Of a stretch of 64,000 nt of DNA, positions 1 to 8,371 are shown one piece after another. The stretch spans positions 4,147,534-4,211,533 of the forward strand of contig NZ_AP018222.1 of assembly GCF_002368035.1 (NCBI RefSeq), in the 5' to 3' direction. The position numbers and the translations under genes are program-made. The notes under the pieces were generated by a model. It searched no databases and was not told the origin of the DNA. It saw only the letters and a list, made by a program, of their open reading frames with translations. This DNA is from Nostoc linckia NIES-25 (GTDB lineage Bacteria; Cyanobacteriota; Cyanobacteriia; Cyanobacteriales; Nostocaceae). Each line of letters opens with the position of its first letter. Positions within the stretch are counted from its first letter, which is position 1.

Positions 1-714
1 GTATCGCTGCTGAATCAGTATTTTGAAACGATGGTGGAGGCAGTGTTTAATTATGAAGGCACACTCGATAAATTTATTGGTGATGCTTTAATGGCGGTAT
101 TTGGTGCGCCGCTACCACTTACAGAAAACCATGCTTGGAGGGCTGTACAGTCAGCCTTGGATATGCGACAACGCTTAGAAGAATTTAACCAGCGGCGAAT
201 TATCCAAGCACAGCCAGAAATCCGTATTGGGATTGGGATTAGTTCTGGGGAAGTGGTTTCAGGTAATATTGGTTCCCGCAAGCGAATGGATTACACCGTA
301 ATTGGCGACGGTGTAAATTTGAGTTCCCGCTTGGAAGGAGTAACCAAGGAATATGGTTGTGATATTCTTTTAAGTGAATTTACTTACAAGCTTTGCAGCG
401 ATCGCATTTGGGTGCGCCAGTTAGATAGAATCCGAGTCAAAGGGAAACACCAGGCAGTCGATATCTATGAGCTAATTGGCGATCGCACCACTCCTTTAGA
501 TGCCAACACTCAAGAATTTTTATTTCACTATCATACTGGACGTTCGGCTTATTTATTGCGTAACTTCTCTCAAGCGATCGCTTGCTTTGAAGCCGCTAAA
601 CGCATCAAACCCAAAGATCAACCTGTAAATATCCACTTAGAACGTGCTTGCAACTATCAACAAACGCCGCCTCCAGAATCCTGGGATGGTGTTTGGACAA
701 TGATTGCTAAGTAG
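1..714 (+). CDS. Adenylate cyclase, class III catalytic domain (5'-truncated by window edge)
   Basis: The reading frame is open from base 1, so the true start and any N-terminal sensor domains lie outside the window. The visible part is the C-terminal half of a class III nucleotide cyclase that makes cAMP from ATP. It shows the metal/substrate block DKFIGDALMAVFG and the block DYTVIGDGVNLSSRLEG; the Lys and Asp that read adenine are present, which favours adenylate over guanylate cyclase. After the catalytic domain comes a short TPR-like segment (HTGRSAYLLRNFSQAIACFEAAKRIKP), as in cyanobacterial CyaB-type cyclases. The first metal-binding Asp is upstream of the window, so activity cannot be judged fully. 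Confidence 0.9.
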   Translation, partial: VSLLNQYFETMVEAVFNYEGTLDKFIGDALMAVFGAPLPLTENHAWRAVQSALDMRQRLEEFNQRRIIQAQPEIRIGIGISSGEVVSGNIGSRKRMDYTVIGDGVNLSSRLEGVTKEYGCDILLSEFTYKLCSDRIWVRQLDRIRVKGKHQAVDIYELIGDRTTPLDANTQEFLFHYHTGRSAYLLRNFSQAIACFEAAKRIKPKDQPVNIHLERACNYQQTPPPESWDGVWTMIAK

Positions 715-793
715 TTGCCAAGGTTAAAAGGTTACTAAGAGTCAAGAAATGCTTTTTCCAAATTGTACTTTGAACTGTTCGTTAATTAACTTT

Positions 794-1066
794 TCAATCT
801 TTAATCTCCCCATCATCCTGAAATGGATCTTCACCAATTCTCAGCTCTTTTTTTGAGCGTTTCAACTGTTTCCATAAATCCTTGATTTGGTCGTAAGCTT
901 CATCTGGAGGCATTTTTCCACCCGTTTCTAGGTTGCAAATATAGCTTACCTTTTGGGCAAATTCCTGTAGATTCGCATTAAAAACCAAGTTTTCTGGCTT
1001 TACTTGACCGTAGTAGCGACCGCGAGGATAGATAAAATCATCTTTATTCACTATTTTTCTCTCCAT
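794..1066 (-). CDS. Small conserved cyanobacterial protein of unknown function
   Basis: This 90-residue soluble protein is convergent with the cyclase gene. It has an aromatic/charged N-terminus (DDFIYPRGRYYGQVKPENL), a central stretch with one Cys, and a highly charged C-terminus rich in Lys, Asp and Glu. There is no signal peptide or membrane segment. I recall the FIYPRGRYYG motif from short cyanobacteria-restricted proteins, but no function is known to me. The ATG is preceded by a purine-rich stretch (TTTAATAAATGGAGAG just upstream on the minus strand), which supports this start. Confidence 0.7.
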   Translation of the reverse strand: MERKIVNKDDFIYPRGRYYGQVKPENLVFNANLQEFAQKVSYICNLETGGKMPPDEAYDQIKDLWKQLKRSKKELRIGEDPFQDDGEIKD

Positions 1067-1781
1067 TTATTAAATTCCCCTTATTTTATTTTGGAAGCTG
1101 AATCCCTAGCTACCCCTTTCTTTCTTGTCAGGCTGGGGAAACCGAATCATTAAACTCCATTTCCAACCGATGATACGGGAATCGGTCGATTCAGATTATT
1201 GAAACTAGAGTCTAAAGCTTAGAACACTTTCACCGTAAAATTTACAAATAAAGGCGCTGCTAAAATGACTAGAGAGAATATTTACCTTTTCTCCCAATTG
1301 TCAATTTATCTCATCTTAATTTATGAAATTAGTATTGTAATTAACTTCGCTAAAAACCCTTATTTGCCGAGTATTAATATATACTCTTTTTCTTGACTAA
1401 TTTTCTTTGCAAAAATAATTACAAGCAAATACGAATTAATAGATCGTACACAAAAAACCTATCACATACTAAATCCAATTGTCTTCTGTTAAAAGTTAGA
1501 GATAGAGTTCTAAATGTTTAGTAATCTGCTCGTGGCCCCTAATTATCGACCCAAAAAGGAAACTCTTACGACTATTTTCACGTTTATAGACCACGATTCA
1601 GCCCAGGGAATAGGGAGTAATTCATTTGAGATTTTGGGGATTGGGAGTGTTAACTGTTGCCTGAAGAGCCTTGCCTTCATCATCTCCCAGCCTCTAATGG
1701 CTAATGGTTAATAACTAAAGATAAAATGGTGAAGCCTCAAAGGACAAAAATAGTCCATCGCCTACCACTTTACCTGCCACC
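1067..1781. other. Long intergenic region, no convincing gene
   Basis: About 700 bases between the small minus-strand gene and purC. It is AT-rich, particularly at 1300-1480. The only open frame (around 1514-1711, plus strand) has no family resemblance and runs through repeat-like text (TAATGGCTAATGGTTAATAAC near 1695-1715). I see no tRNA, terminator hairpin or known riboswitch. Confidence 0.5.
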
Positions 1782-2519
1782 ATGTCTGTTAATTCCAAGC
1801 TATACGAAGGCAAAGCGAAAATTCTCTATGCAACGGACGATCCGGAAGTCTTATTGGCTGATTTTAAGGATGATGCCACCGCGTTTAACGCCCAAAAGCG
1901 TGGCAGTATTCAAGGAAAAGGAGAAATCAATTGCCGCATTTCCAGCCAGCTTTTTAAACAGTTGGAGGCAAATGGTATAAAGACTCACTTTATCGACAGC
2001 CCTGCCCCTAATCAAATGCGGGTCAGAGCGGTAAAGATTTTGCCTTTAGAAGTAGTAATTAGAAATATTGCCGCTGGCAGTCTGTGTCAGCAAACAGGAT
2101 TACCTGTGGGTACAATTCTGAAACAGCCTTTGGTTGAGTTTTATTACAAAAACGACCAATTGGGAGATCCTTTGTTGACACGCGATCGCCTGTACCTGCT
2201 AGAGTTAGCCACGCCGGAACAAGTGGATGCAATTACACATCTAGCATTGCAAATCAACGAGTTTCTCGGTGGCTTTTGGCAGCAGTGTGGCATTACTCTA
2301 GTAGACTTCAAACTAGAATTTGGTTTGGACTCACAACAGCAGTTGCTCTTGGCAGACGAAATTAGCCCCGACACCTGCCGTTTGTGGGATATCGCAGAAG
2401 AAGACTCAAATCGCCGCGTACTGGACAAAGACCGCTTTCGCCGGGACTTAGGAAATATAGAGGATGCCTACCAGGAGGTTTTACAGCGAGTATTAAAAGC
2501 AGTAGATAGTAATAATTAA
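1782..2519 (+). CDS. purC: Phosphoribosylaminoimidazole-succinocarboxamide synthase (SAICAR synthetase)
   Basis: PurC joins CAIR and aspartate, using ATP, to give SAICAR in purine synthesis; cytosolic. The 245-residue length is normal. The sequence starts with the family pattern KLYEGKAKILYATDDPE, has the ATP-site loop FNAQKRGSIQGKGEINCRIS, the segment VEVVIRN-like VVIRNIAAGS near residue 90, and the SAICAR signatures LVDFKLEFG and LADEISPDTCRLWD. The frame is complete, so the enzyme should be active. It stands alone upstream of bamA, separated by about 160 bases of repeats, and may be its own transcription unit. Confidence 0.97.
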   Translation: MSVNSKLYEGKAKILYATDDPEVLLADFKDDATAFNAQKRGSIQGKGEINCRISSQLFKQLEANGIKTHFIDSPAPNQMRVRAVKILPLEVVIRNIAAGSLCQQTGLPVGTILKQPLVEFYYKNDQLGDPLLTRDRLYLLELATPEQVDAITHLALQINEFLGGFWQQCGITLVDFKLEFGLDSQQQLLLADEISPDTCRLWDIAEEDSNRRVLDKDRFRRDLGNIEDAYQEVLQRVLKAVDSNN

Positions 2520-2544
2520 AAAATTGGGAAAAATCTATTAAACT

Positions 2545-2635
2545 CATGTGGATTGTCATTTGTCATTTGTCCTTCGTCCTTTGTGAAAAATCAATGCCAA
2601 TGCCAAATGACCAATGACCAATGACCAATGACTGA
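2545..2635. repeat. Short tandem repeat cluster (7-bp units)
   Basis: Between purC and bamA there are imperfect 7-base units, GTCATTT/GTCCTTC on the left and AATGACC repeated at the right. The two halves are roughly complementary (TCATTTGTC against CAAATGACC), so the RNA could fold into a hairpin. This is the short tandemly repeated repetitive class common in Nostoc. Related blocks occur near 22020, 39785, 48405 and 62505. Confidence 0.75.
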
Positions 2636-2678
2636 TTCGTGATGGTGTGTGTGGTTGTGAAGAGGAATCATAAGTAAA

Positions 2679-5333
2679 ATGCGTTTATATCCCGTATTGC
2701 TGACAGCAGTAGCAATTGCAGCGCCTTTGGGCGGCTCACCGAGTGCAAATGCACAAACCGCTAACAGTTCAAAACCAACAGAAGTTTTGACACTGGAAAC
2801 CAATCAGCAGCCAGAAAAAGACACTGGTCAAAGTGACTTTAATAACGAGCATCTACAGTCTCGTGTTGTGGCAGTTTTCCCTGGTAAAAAAACAAGAGCG
2901 ATGTCTAATGACAAGCCCTACTCTTCGAGAACGGCTTCGCCGAACGGGTTCGGAGGTAACGCTCCTAACGTCGCTAACGCTGCGCTAACCCATACAGGAA
3001 CCGCCGCGCAGCGTCTCGTAGAGAAGACTGCGACCTCCTCACCGCTCATTGTCTCCGCCACACCAGAGGTAATAGTGCCAACCTCCACAACAGCAGCAAC
3101 GGCACAAATACCTCAAAGTAACACCAATCTTACTCAACAGCCATCTCCTGCTCCAGACATTCCACCCCCAGATATTCAACAACCAACGCCTTTGCAAACT
3201 CCTGAGACTACTCCAGTCCCAGAGAATGTTAATCCCCCTGCAACAGAACCTGTATTACCCACAACTCCCGAAGATACTCAACAGCCATCTTCTACTCCTG
3301 ACATCCCGTTTCCAGATAGTCAACAACGAACACCAGCCCCAGGGCCAAGTACTACCCCGCAAAATACACAACCTGGTGCAGCTCCAGGGCCAAGCACTAC
3401 CCCGCAAAATACACAACCTGGCGCAGCTCCAGAAGCCAACGATCCCCGCGTATTGGTCTCGGAAGTAGTTATTAGATCGCAAACTGGGCAACTCGCACCA
3501 GAACTGGAAGAACAAGTTTACAGAGTCATTCGTACCCAACCAGGACGAACCACAACCCGTAGCCAACTGCAAGAAGATATTAACGCCATCTTTGGTACTG
3601 GGTTCTTTTCCAACGTCCAAGCAGCACCAGAAGACACCCCCTTGGGAGTAAGGGTGAGCTTTGTCGTACAGCCCAACCCCGTTTTGAGTAAGGTACAAGT
3701 GGAAGCTAATCCTGGCACTGGTGTTCCCTCGGTACTGCCACCTAACACTGTAGATGAAGTATTTCGCGAACAGTATGGTAAAATACTGAATTTGCGTGAC
3801 TTGCAAGAAGGAATCAAGCAGTTAAACAAGCGGTATCAAGACCAAGGTTACGTACTAGCCAACGTCATTGGAGCGCCCCAAGTCTCTGAAAATGGAGTTG
3901 TTACCTTACAAGTAGCAGAAGGGGTAGTGGAAAACATCCGAGTCCGTTTCCGCAATAAAGATGGTCAGGAAACAGACGAAAAAGGACAGCCAATTCGCGG
4001 ACGCACGCAGGAATACATCATTACACGGGAAGTAGAATTAAAGCCAGGACAGGTATTCAACCGCAACACAGTCCAAAGAGACTTACAGCGCGTGTATGGA
4101 CTAGGGCTGTTTGAAGATGTGAATGTCTCCCTCGATCCTGGTACTGACCCCAGCAAAGTCGATGTAGTAGTGAATGTGGCCGAACGTAGCAGCGGTTCGA
4201 TCGCTGCTGGGGCAGGGATTAGTTCTGCTAGCGGACTTTTTGGTACAGTCAGCTATCAACAGCAAAACCTCAATGGCAGAAACCAAAAATTAGGAGCAGA
4301 AGTACAGGTGGGAGAAAGGGAACTGCTGTTTGACCTGCGGTTTACCGACCCCTGGATTGCCGGAGATCCTTACCGGACTTCTTACACAACTAATCTTTTT
4401 CGCCGCAGTTCCATTTCACTGATTTTTGATGGCCAAGATAAGGATCTGAGGACGTTTAATCCAAACGATCCCATAAATGATACAGAGGCTCAGGATCGCC
4501 CCCGTATCGTGCGTCTAGGTGGCGGCGTCACTTTTACCCGTCCTCTATCCTCAAATCCCTACAAAAGTTCAGTTTGGACTGCCTCAGCAGGTATACAGTA
4601 TCAACGAGTTACCAGTGAAGATGCTGATGGCAACCGGAGAAGAGATGCGGCACTCTTCAATCAAGACGAACAACCTATCAACGACGAGACTGGACAAATT
4701 ATTACCGATCCCAACAACCTAGTTACCACTCCATTAACTGAGTCTGGTACAGGTCAAGACGATCTGTTACTGTTCCAACTCGGCGTACAGCGGGATCTTC
4801 GTAATAATCCCCTCCAACCCACTAGCGGTTCTTATCTCCGCTTCGGGATCGATCAGTCAGTACCTATAGGACAAGGTAATATTTTACTTACCAGATTACG
4901 CGGTAGCTACAGTCAATATTTCCCCGTACAATTAATTCGCCTCAGCAAAGGGGCACAAACCCTAGCATTTAACCTGCAAGCAGGAACCGTCCTTGGCGAC
5001 TTGCCCCCCTACGAAGCCTTTACCATTGGTGGTAGCAACTCGGTTCGAGGTTACGAAGAAGGAGCATTAAGCAGCGGACGCAGTTACGTGCAAGCATCAG
5101 TTGAGTATCGGTTTCCAGTTTTTTCAGTAGTTAGTGGCGCACTATTTTTTGATATCGGTAGTGACTTGGGAACTACTACCAGACCAGCTGAAATACTGAA
5201 CAAAAACGGCACTGGCTACGGTTATGGCCTCGGCGTGCGCGTCCAGTCTCCCTTAGGCCCAATTCGTATTGACTATGGTATCAACGATGACGGCGATAGC
5301 CGGATTAATTTTGGTATCGGCGAAAGGTTTTAA
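2679..5333 (+). CDS. Outer-membrane assembly protein, BamA/Omp85 family
   Basis: Omp85 proteins insert beta-barrel proteins into the outer membrane. The 884-residue product has a signal peptide (MRLYPVLLTAVAIAAPLGG...ANAQ), a long Pro/Thr/Gln-rich linker to about residue 255, cyanobacterial POTRA domains (about 255-500; e.g. ITREVELKPGQVFNRNTVQRD), and a C-terminal barrel with the diagnostic loop motif NSVRGYEEG and terminal GIGERF ending in Phe. It heads the lipid A block lpxC-fabZ-lpxA-lpxB, a normal cyanobacterial arrangement that ties barrel assembly to LPS synthesis. The linker is odd: it includes a mobile palindromic repeat read in frame and two 45-base tandem repeats (both listed separately). 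A chloroplast Toc75-like cyanobacterial Omp85 is the same family. Confidence 0.95.
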   Translation: MRLYPVLLTAVAIAAPLGGSPSANAQTANSSKPTEVLTLETNQQPEKDTGQSDFNNEHLQSRVVAVFPGKKTRAMSNDKPYSSRTASPNGFGGNAPNVANAALTHTGTAAQRLVEKTATSSPLIVSATPEVIVPTSTTAATAQIPQSNTNLTQQPSPAPDIPPPDIQQPTPLQTPETTPVPENVNPPATEPVLPTTPEDTQQPSSTPDIPFPDSQQRTPAPGPSTTPQNTQPGAAPGPSTTPQNTQPGAAPEANDPRVLVSEVVIRSQTGQLAPELEEQVYRVIRTQPGRTTTRSQLQEDINAIFGTGFFSNVQAAPEDTPLGVRVSFVVQPNPVLSKVQVEANPGTGVPSVLPPNTVDEVFREQYGKILNLRDLQEGIKQLNKRYQDQGYVLANVIGAPQVSENGVVTLQVAEGVVENIRVRFRNKDGQETDEKGQPIRGRTQEYIITREVELKPGQVFNRNTVQRDLQRVYGLGLFEDVNVSLDPGTDPSKVDVVVNVAERSSGSIAAGAGISSASGLFGTVSYQQQNLNGRNQKLGAEVQVGERELLFDLRFTDPWIAGDPYRTSYTTNLFRRSSISLIFDGQDKDLRTFNPNDPINDTEAQDRPRIVRLGGGVTFTRPLSSNPYKSSVWTASAGIQYQRVTSEDADGNRRRDAALFNQDEQPINDETGQIITDPNNLVTTPLTESGTGQDDLLLFQLGVQRDLRNNPLQPTSGSYLRFGIDQSVPIGQGNILLTRLRGSYSQYFPVQLIRLSKGAQTLAFNLQAGTVLGDLPPYEAFTIGGSNSVRGYEEGALSSGRSYVQASVEYRFPVFSVVSGALFFDIGSDLGTTTRPAEILNKNGTGYGYGLGVRVQSPLGPIRIDYGINDDGDSRINFGIGERF
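2919..3030. repeat. Interspersed repeat element inside the bamA coding sequence
   Basis: About 110 bases inside the BamA linker match the Nostoc interspersed repeat text also seen outside genes: AACGGGTTCGGAGGTAACGC, GCTAACGCTGCGCTAACCC and GCGCAGCGTCTCGTAGAGAA. The last string recurs, non-coding, at about 17920-17940. It is translated in frame as the stretch from SSRTASPNGFGG to AAQRLVEKT (residues about 82-117) and adds no known domain. Confidence 0.75.
3339..3428 (+). repeat. Two 45-bp tandem repeats in the bamA linker
   Basis: Two nearly identical 45-base units begin at 3339 and 3384, differing at two positions. Each codes PGPSTTPQNTQPGAA. They lie just before the first POTRA domain and probably change only linker length. 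Confidence 0.9.
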
Positions 5334-5335
5334 CT

Positions 5336-5402
5336 AGTTAGGAGTTAGAAGTGAGAAGTTATGAGTTTTAATTCCTCACTCTTGACTCTTAATTCATAAC
5401 TT
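5336..5402. repeat. Inverted short-repeat hairpin after bamA
   Basis: The text GTTAGGAGTTAGAAGTGAGA followed by AATTCCTCACTCTTGACTC forms two complementary arms of the TAGGAGTTA repeat family. The same family occurs after lpxA and before the pentapeptide gene. It could act as a weak terminator behind bamA, but there is no T-run. Confidence 0.5.
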
Positions 5403-5542
5403 TTGAGGATTAGCTTGCTAATTTTGACGTTTGCCTCAATACTGTTCCGATAAAGGGATTAATGACAATTTTGAGGGAATATCAGGGTTTTACCAAAACA
5501 GACTATGAATGATACTCAACGAAATATATTAATTTTTCGGCT

Positions 5543-6388
5543 ATGCAACAGCACACTCTAGCAGCCCCCATCGCCCAAGCTGGAGTGGGACTGCATAGCG
5601 GTGTGACTACACAAGTGCGGATACTACCTGCTGAACAAAGTAGCGGACGCTACTTTGTTAGGGTAGATTTACCTGATATGCCAATCATTCCAGCCCAAGT
5701 TGCAGCAGTGAATCATACTGTTCTTTCAACTCAATTGGGTAAGGGAGAGGTATACGTTCGCACAGTAGAACATTTGTTAGCAGCGCTTTCGGCTATGGGT
5801 GTAGATAACGCCCGTATTGAAATTGATGGGCCAGAAGTGCCACTTTTAGATGGTTCGTCAAAGGTGTGGACAGCTAACATTGCCCAAGTTGGTTTAGTAC
5901 CACAACTAGAGAACCGTGAAACCTTGGTCATTAAAGAACCAATATGCGTTTATCAAGAAGATGCTTGTGTATGTGCTCTCCCAGCACCCGAAACCCGCTT
6001 TAGTTACGGTATAGATTTTGACCTACCTGACATTGGCAACCAATGGCATAGTTGGTCGCCAACGGCTGAACTAGGAGATGCTTCTGCTAGCTTTGCTGCG
6101 GAGATTGCTCCCGCCCGGACTTTCGGTTTACTGCATCAAATTGAACACTTACAAAAAACAGGGTTAATTAAAGGTGGTAGTTTGGATAATGCACTGGTTT
6201 GTGGGCCTCAAGGGTGGTTAAATCCACCATTAAGATTTGCAAATGAGCCAGTCCGTCATAAAATCTTGGATTTAGTAGGAGATTTGAGTTTACTAGGAAA
6301 TTTTCCTGTTGCTCATTTCTTAGCGTATAAAGCCAGCCACAATTTACACATTCAACTGGCTAAGAAAATTTTAGATTTGGGATCTTAG
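5543..6388 (+). CDS. lpxC: UDP-3-O-acyl-N-acetylglucosamine deacetylase
   Basis: LpxC removes the acetyl group from UDP-3-O-acyl-GlcNAc, the committed step of lipid A synthesis, with a catalytic Zn. The 281-residue protein shows the zinc motif EHLLAALSAMGVDNARIEI, the acceptor GPEVPLLDGSS, ARTFGLLHQIEHLQKTGLIKG with SLDNALV, and the second zinc site RHKILDLVGDLSLLG followed by the catalytic-type His in HFLAYKASHNLH. It is preceded by bamA and followed by fabZ. The stop at 6386-6388 lies in a repeat-like GATTTGGGATCTTAGATT tract. Confidence 0.96.
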   Translation: MQQHTLAAPIAQAGVGLHSGVTTQVRILPAEQSSGRYFVRVDLPDMPIIPAQVAAVNHTVLSTQLGKGEVYVRTVEHLLAALSAMGVDNARIEIDGPEVPLLDGSSKVWTANIAQVGLVPQLENRETLVIKEPICVYQEDACVCALPAPETRFSYGIDFDLPDIGNQWHSWSPTAELGDASASFAAEIAPARTFGLLHQIEHLQKTGLIKGGSLDNALVCGPQGWLNPPLRFANEPVRHKILDLVGDLSLLGNFPVAHFLAYKASHNLHIQLAKKILDLGS

Positions 6389-6483
6389 ATTTTGGATTGG
6401 ATCTGAAAGCTGAAAATCCAAGACTGATAAGGTTTTCAATGTACGCCTACTTAATTACTAGAAAACAATAAACTACACGGCTA

Positions 6484-7014
6484 ATGTCAATTATTACCGA
6501 AGTGAATAGCAGCGATCGCACCACACCCGTATCTACCGAACAACAGGGCACAAATGAGACTACAATCACATCTGAGATTAAAACAACCTTCACATCTGAA
6601 GAAATTCAGCAACTGCTACCCCACCGCTACCCATTTTTACTTATAGACAAAATCATTGACTACACCCCAGGTAAAAAAGCTGTTGGCATTAAAAATGTCA
6701 CAATTAACGAACCCTGTTTCCAAGGTCATTTTCCCGGACGACCACTGATGCCAGGAGTGCTAATTGTCGAAGCAATGGCACAAGTCGGAGGCATTGTCTT
6801 AACTCAAATGTCTCAGGTTGAAGGTGGACTGTTCGTTTTCGCTGGTATCGATAAAGTCCGCTTTCGTCGGCAAGTCGTACCGGGAGATCAACTAGTAATG
6901 ACCGTGGAACTGTTATGGGTAAAACAACGTCGTTTCGGTAAAATGCAAGGTATTGCCGAAGTTGACGGTCAACTCGCTTGTGAAGGCGAATTGATGTTTT
7001 CTTTAGTTAGCTAA
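6484..7014 (+). CDS. fabZ: 3-hydroxyacyl-[acyl-carrier-protein] dehydratase
   Basis: FabZ dehydrates 3-hydroxyacyl-ACP in the type II fatty acid cycle and supplies acyl chains that compete with lipid A synthesis. The hot-dog fold signatures are clear: LLPHRYPFLLIDKI with the catalytic His, and FQGHFPGRPLMPGVLIVEAMAQ-type helix (written here only in part: HFPGRPLMPGVLIVEAMAQ) with the catalytic Glu. The product has 176 residues, about 35 more than the E. coli enzyme owing to a Ser/Thr-rich N-terminal extension common in cyanobacteria. It lies between lpxC and lpxA. Confidence 0.97.
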   Translation: MSIITEVNSSDRTTPVSTEQQGTNETTITSEIKTTFTSEEIQQLLPHRYPFLLIDKIIDYTPGKKAVGIKNVTINEPCFQGHFPGRPLMPGVLIVEAMAQVGGIVLTQMSQVEGGLFVFAGIDKVRFRRQVVPGDQLVMTVELLWVKQRRFGKMQGIAEVDGQLACEGELMFSLVS

Positions 7015-7323
7015 AAGTTTGCTTTCGTGGTATGGGCACAGCCGTGAACTGCCCTACTGAATCCTGACAAGGATAACAGTTTAAAAAAAAATCCACAACA
7101 GCATCTTATAATTTCTTGATTTTTGCCTCCCTCTCTAGCGAGACGCTACGCGAACACACTCAACTTGCTTGCCCGACACTTTCGTTCACTGAAACACTCA
7201 AAAGTTGCAACGCCAGTCGCCTCAATGGAACAGCAGTCGCTAAAACTCTGTAATTAGAGCAAGGCACTGCCTGACAAACCCCCGTTCGCGCTGGCTTATT
7301 AAGACAGTTCTGGAGATTCACCC
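7015..7323. repeat. Intergenic region with interspersed repeat text
   Basis: The 309 bases between fabZ and lpxA contain the repeat word GCGAGACGCTACGCGAACAC at about 7138-7157, part of the same family that lies inside bamA and at 17.8-17.9 kb. The remainder (AACGCCAGTCGCCTCAATGG and GCACTGCCTGACAAACCCCC) is also the kind of text found between Nostoc genes. No gene is visible. Confidence 0.55.
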
Positions 7324-8142
7324 TTGAAAACGCTTATTCATCCAACTGCTGTAGTTCATCCCAAATCGGAACTCCACCATACAGTGCAAGTCGGTGCCTA
7401 TGCTGTGATTGGAGCGCATGTCAAAGTCGGCCCTGAAACAATTATTGGCGCTCATGTAGTGCTAGAGGGGCCTTGTGAAATTGGGGCAGGAAATCAAATT
7501 TTTACCGGAGCAGCCATCGGTATGGAACCCCAGGATCTCAAGTTCGTGGGAGAACCAACCTGGGTCAAAATTGGTGACAACAACTTGATTCGCGAGTACG
7601 TGACCATTAACCGCGCCACTGGGGCTGGTGAAGCAACAACGATCGGTGATGGCAATCTGCTGATGGCTTATGTGCATGTGGCTCATAACTGCGTGATTGA
7701 AGACCAGGTAGTGATTGCCAACTCTGTGGCGTTGGCGGGTCATGTGCATATAGAGTCACGTGCAAGGCTGAGTGGGGTTTTAGGTGTCCATCAGTTTGTG
7801 CATATTGGCAGACAAGCAATGGTCGGCGGTATGGCACGTATCGATCGCGATGTAGCTCCATATATGCTGGTGGAGGGAAATCCGGCACGAGTGCGAACCC
7901 TCAACCTTGTGGGACTCAAGCGGTCTGGTATGGACGCAGCAGATTTACAAATGCTCAAAAAAGCCTTCCGCATTCTCTACCGCTCTGATTTATCTTTTAA
8001 GGATGCCTTAGAACAGCTGGAATTGTTAGGGGATACTGAAGAATTGCAGCATCTACGGCGCTTTCTACTACTTTCTCAGATGCCAGGAAGACGTGGCTTG
8101 ATTCCTGGAAAGGCAAAAAAAGGCGCAAGTGATGAATCGTGA
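7324..8142 (+). CDS. lpxA: Acyl-ACP--UDP-N-acetylglucosamine O-acyltransferase
   Basis: LpxA transfers the first 3-hydroxyacyl chain to UDP-GlcNAc in lipid A synthesis. The 272-residue protein is a left-handed beta-helix made of hexapeptide repeats (VQVGAYAVIGAHVKVGPETI onward), with the catalytic His in MAYVHVAHNCVIED and the signature GVLGVHQFVHIGRQAMVGG. The first codon is TTG: the protein aligns from MKTLIHPTAVVHP, with no upstream ATG in frame. A weak purine stretch (TCTGGAGAT) lies about 10 bases ahead. It lies downstream of fabZ and upstream of lpxB as usual. Confidence 0.96.
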   Translation: MKTLIHPTAVVHPKSELHHTVQVGAYAVIGAHVKVGPETIIGAHVVLEGPCEIGAGNQIFTGAAIGMEPQDLKFVGEPTWVKIGDNNLIREYVTINRATGAGEATTIGDGNLLMAYVHVAHNCVIEDQVVIANSVALAGHVHIESRARLSGVLGVHQFVHIGRQAMVGGMARIDRDVAPYMLVEGNPARVRTLNLVGLKRSGMDAADLQMLKKAFRILYRSDLSFKDALEQLELLGDTEELQHLRRFLLLSQMPGRRGLIPGKAKKGASDES

Positions 8143-8143
8143 G

Positions 8144-8217
8144 TTAGGTAGAGACGCGATTAATCGCGTCTGTACAAGATTTAGGTAGAGACGCGATTAA
8201 TCGCGTCTGTACAAGAT
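8144..8217. repeat. Two tandem copies of a 37-bp palindromic repeat
   Basis: A 37-base unit beginning TTAGGTAGAGACGCGATTAA is repeated exactly at 8144-8180 and 8181-8217. Each unit contains the perfect 20-base palindrome AGACGCGATTAATCGCGTCT (8152-8171 and 8189-8208). The same palindrome occurs at 44351-44370. Confidence 0.95.
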
Positions 8218-8218
8218 T

Positions 8219-8345
8219 TAGTTGTTAGGAGTTATGAGTTAGGAGTTATGAGTTATAAGTTGATAAATGAATTTTTTCTCTGCTAACTACTCACTGTGAA
8301 CTTCTAACTCCTCACTTTTAATTCCTCACTCTAAACTCTTAACTC
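8219..8345. repeat. TAGGAGTTATGAGT repeat arms before lpxB
   Basis: The left part repeats GTTAGGAGTTATGAGT about twice; the right part (CTTCTAACTCCTCACTTTTA, TAACTCCTCACTTTTAAAAC) is its approximate complement. A transcript crossing from lpxA to lpxB would fold here. Confidence 0.7.
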
Positions 8346-8371
8346 CTCACTTTTAAAACTTGAATTATCAA

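Noticed and set aside
1514..1711. Open frame of 65 codons upstream of purC
   Set aside because: No family resemblance, no ribosome site, and part of it is repeat text.
3255..3806. 183-codon minus-strand frame within bamA
   Set aside because: Lies opposite the well-conserved POTRA coding sequence and has no similarity of its own.
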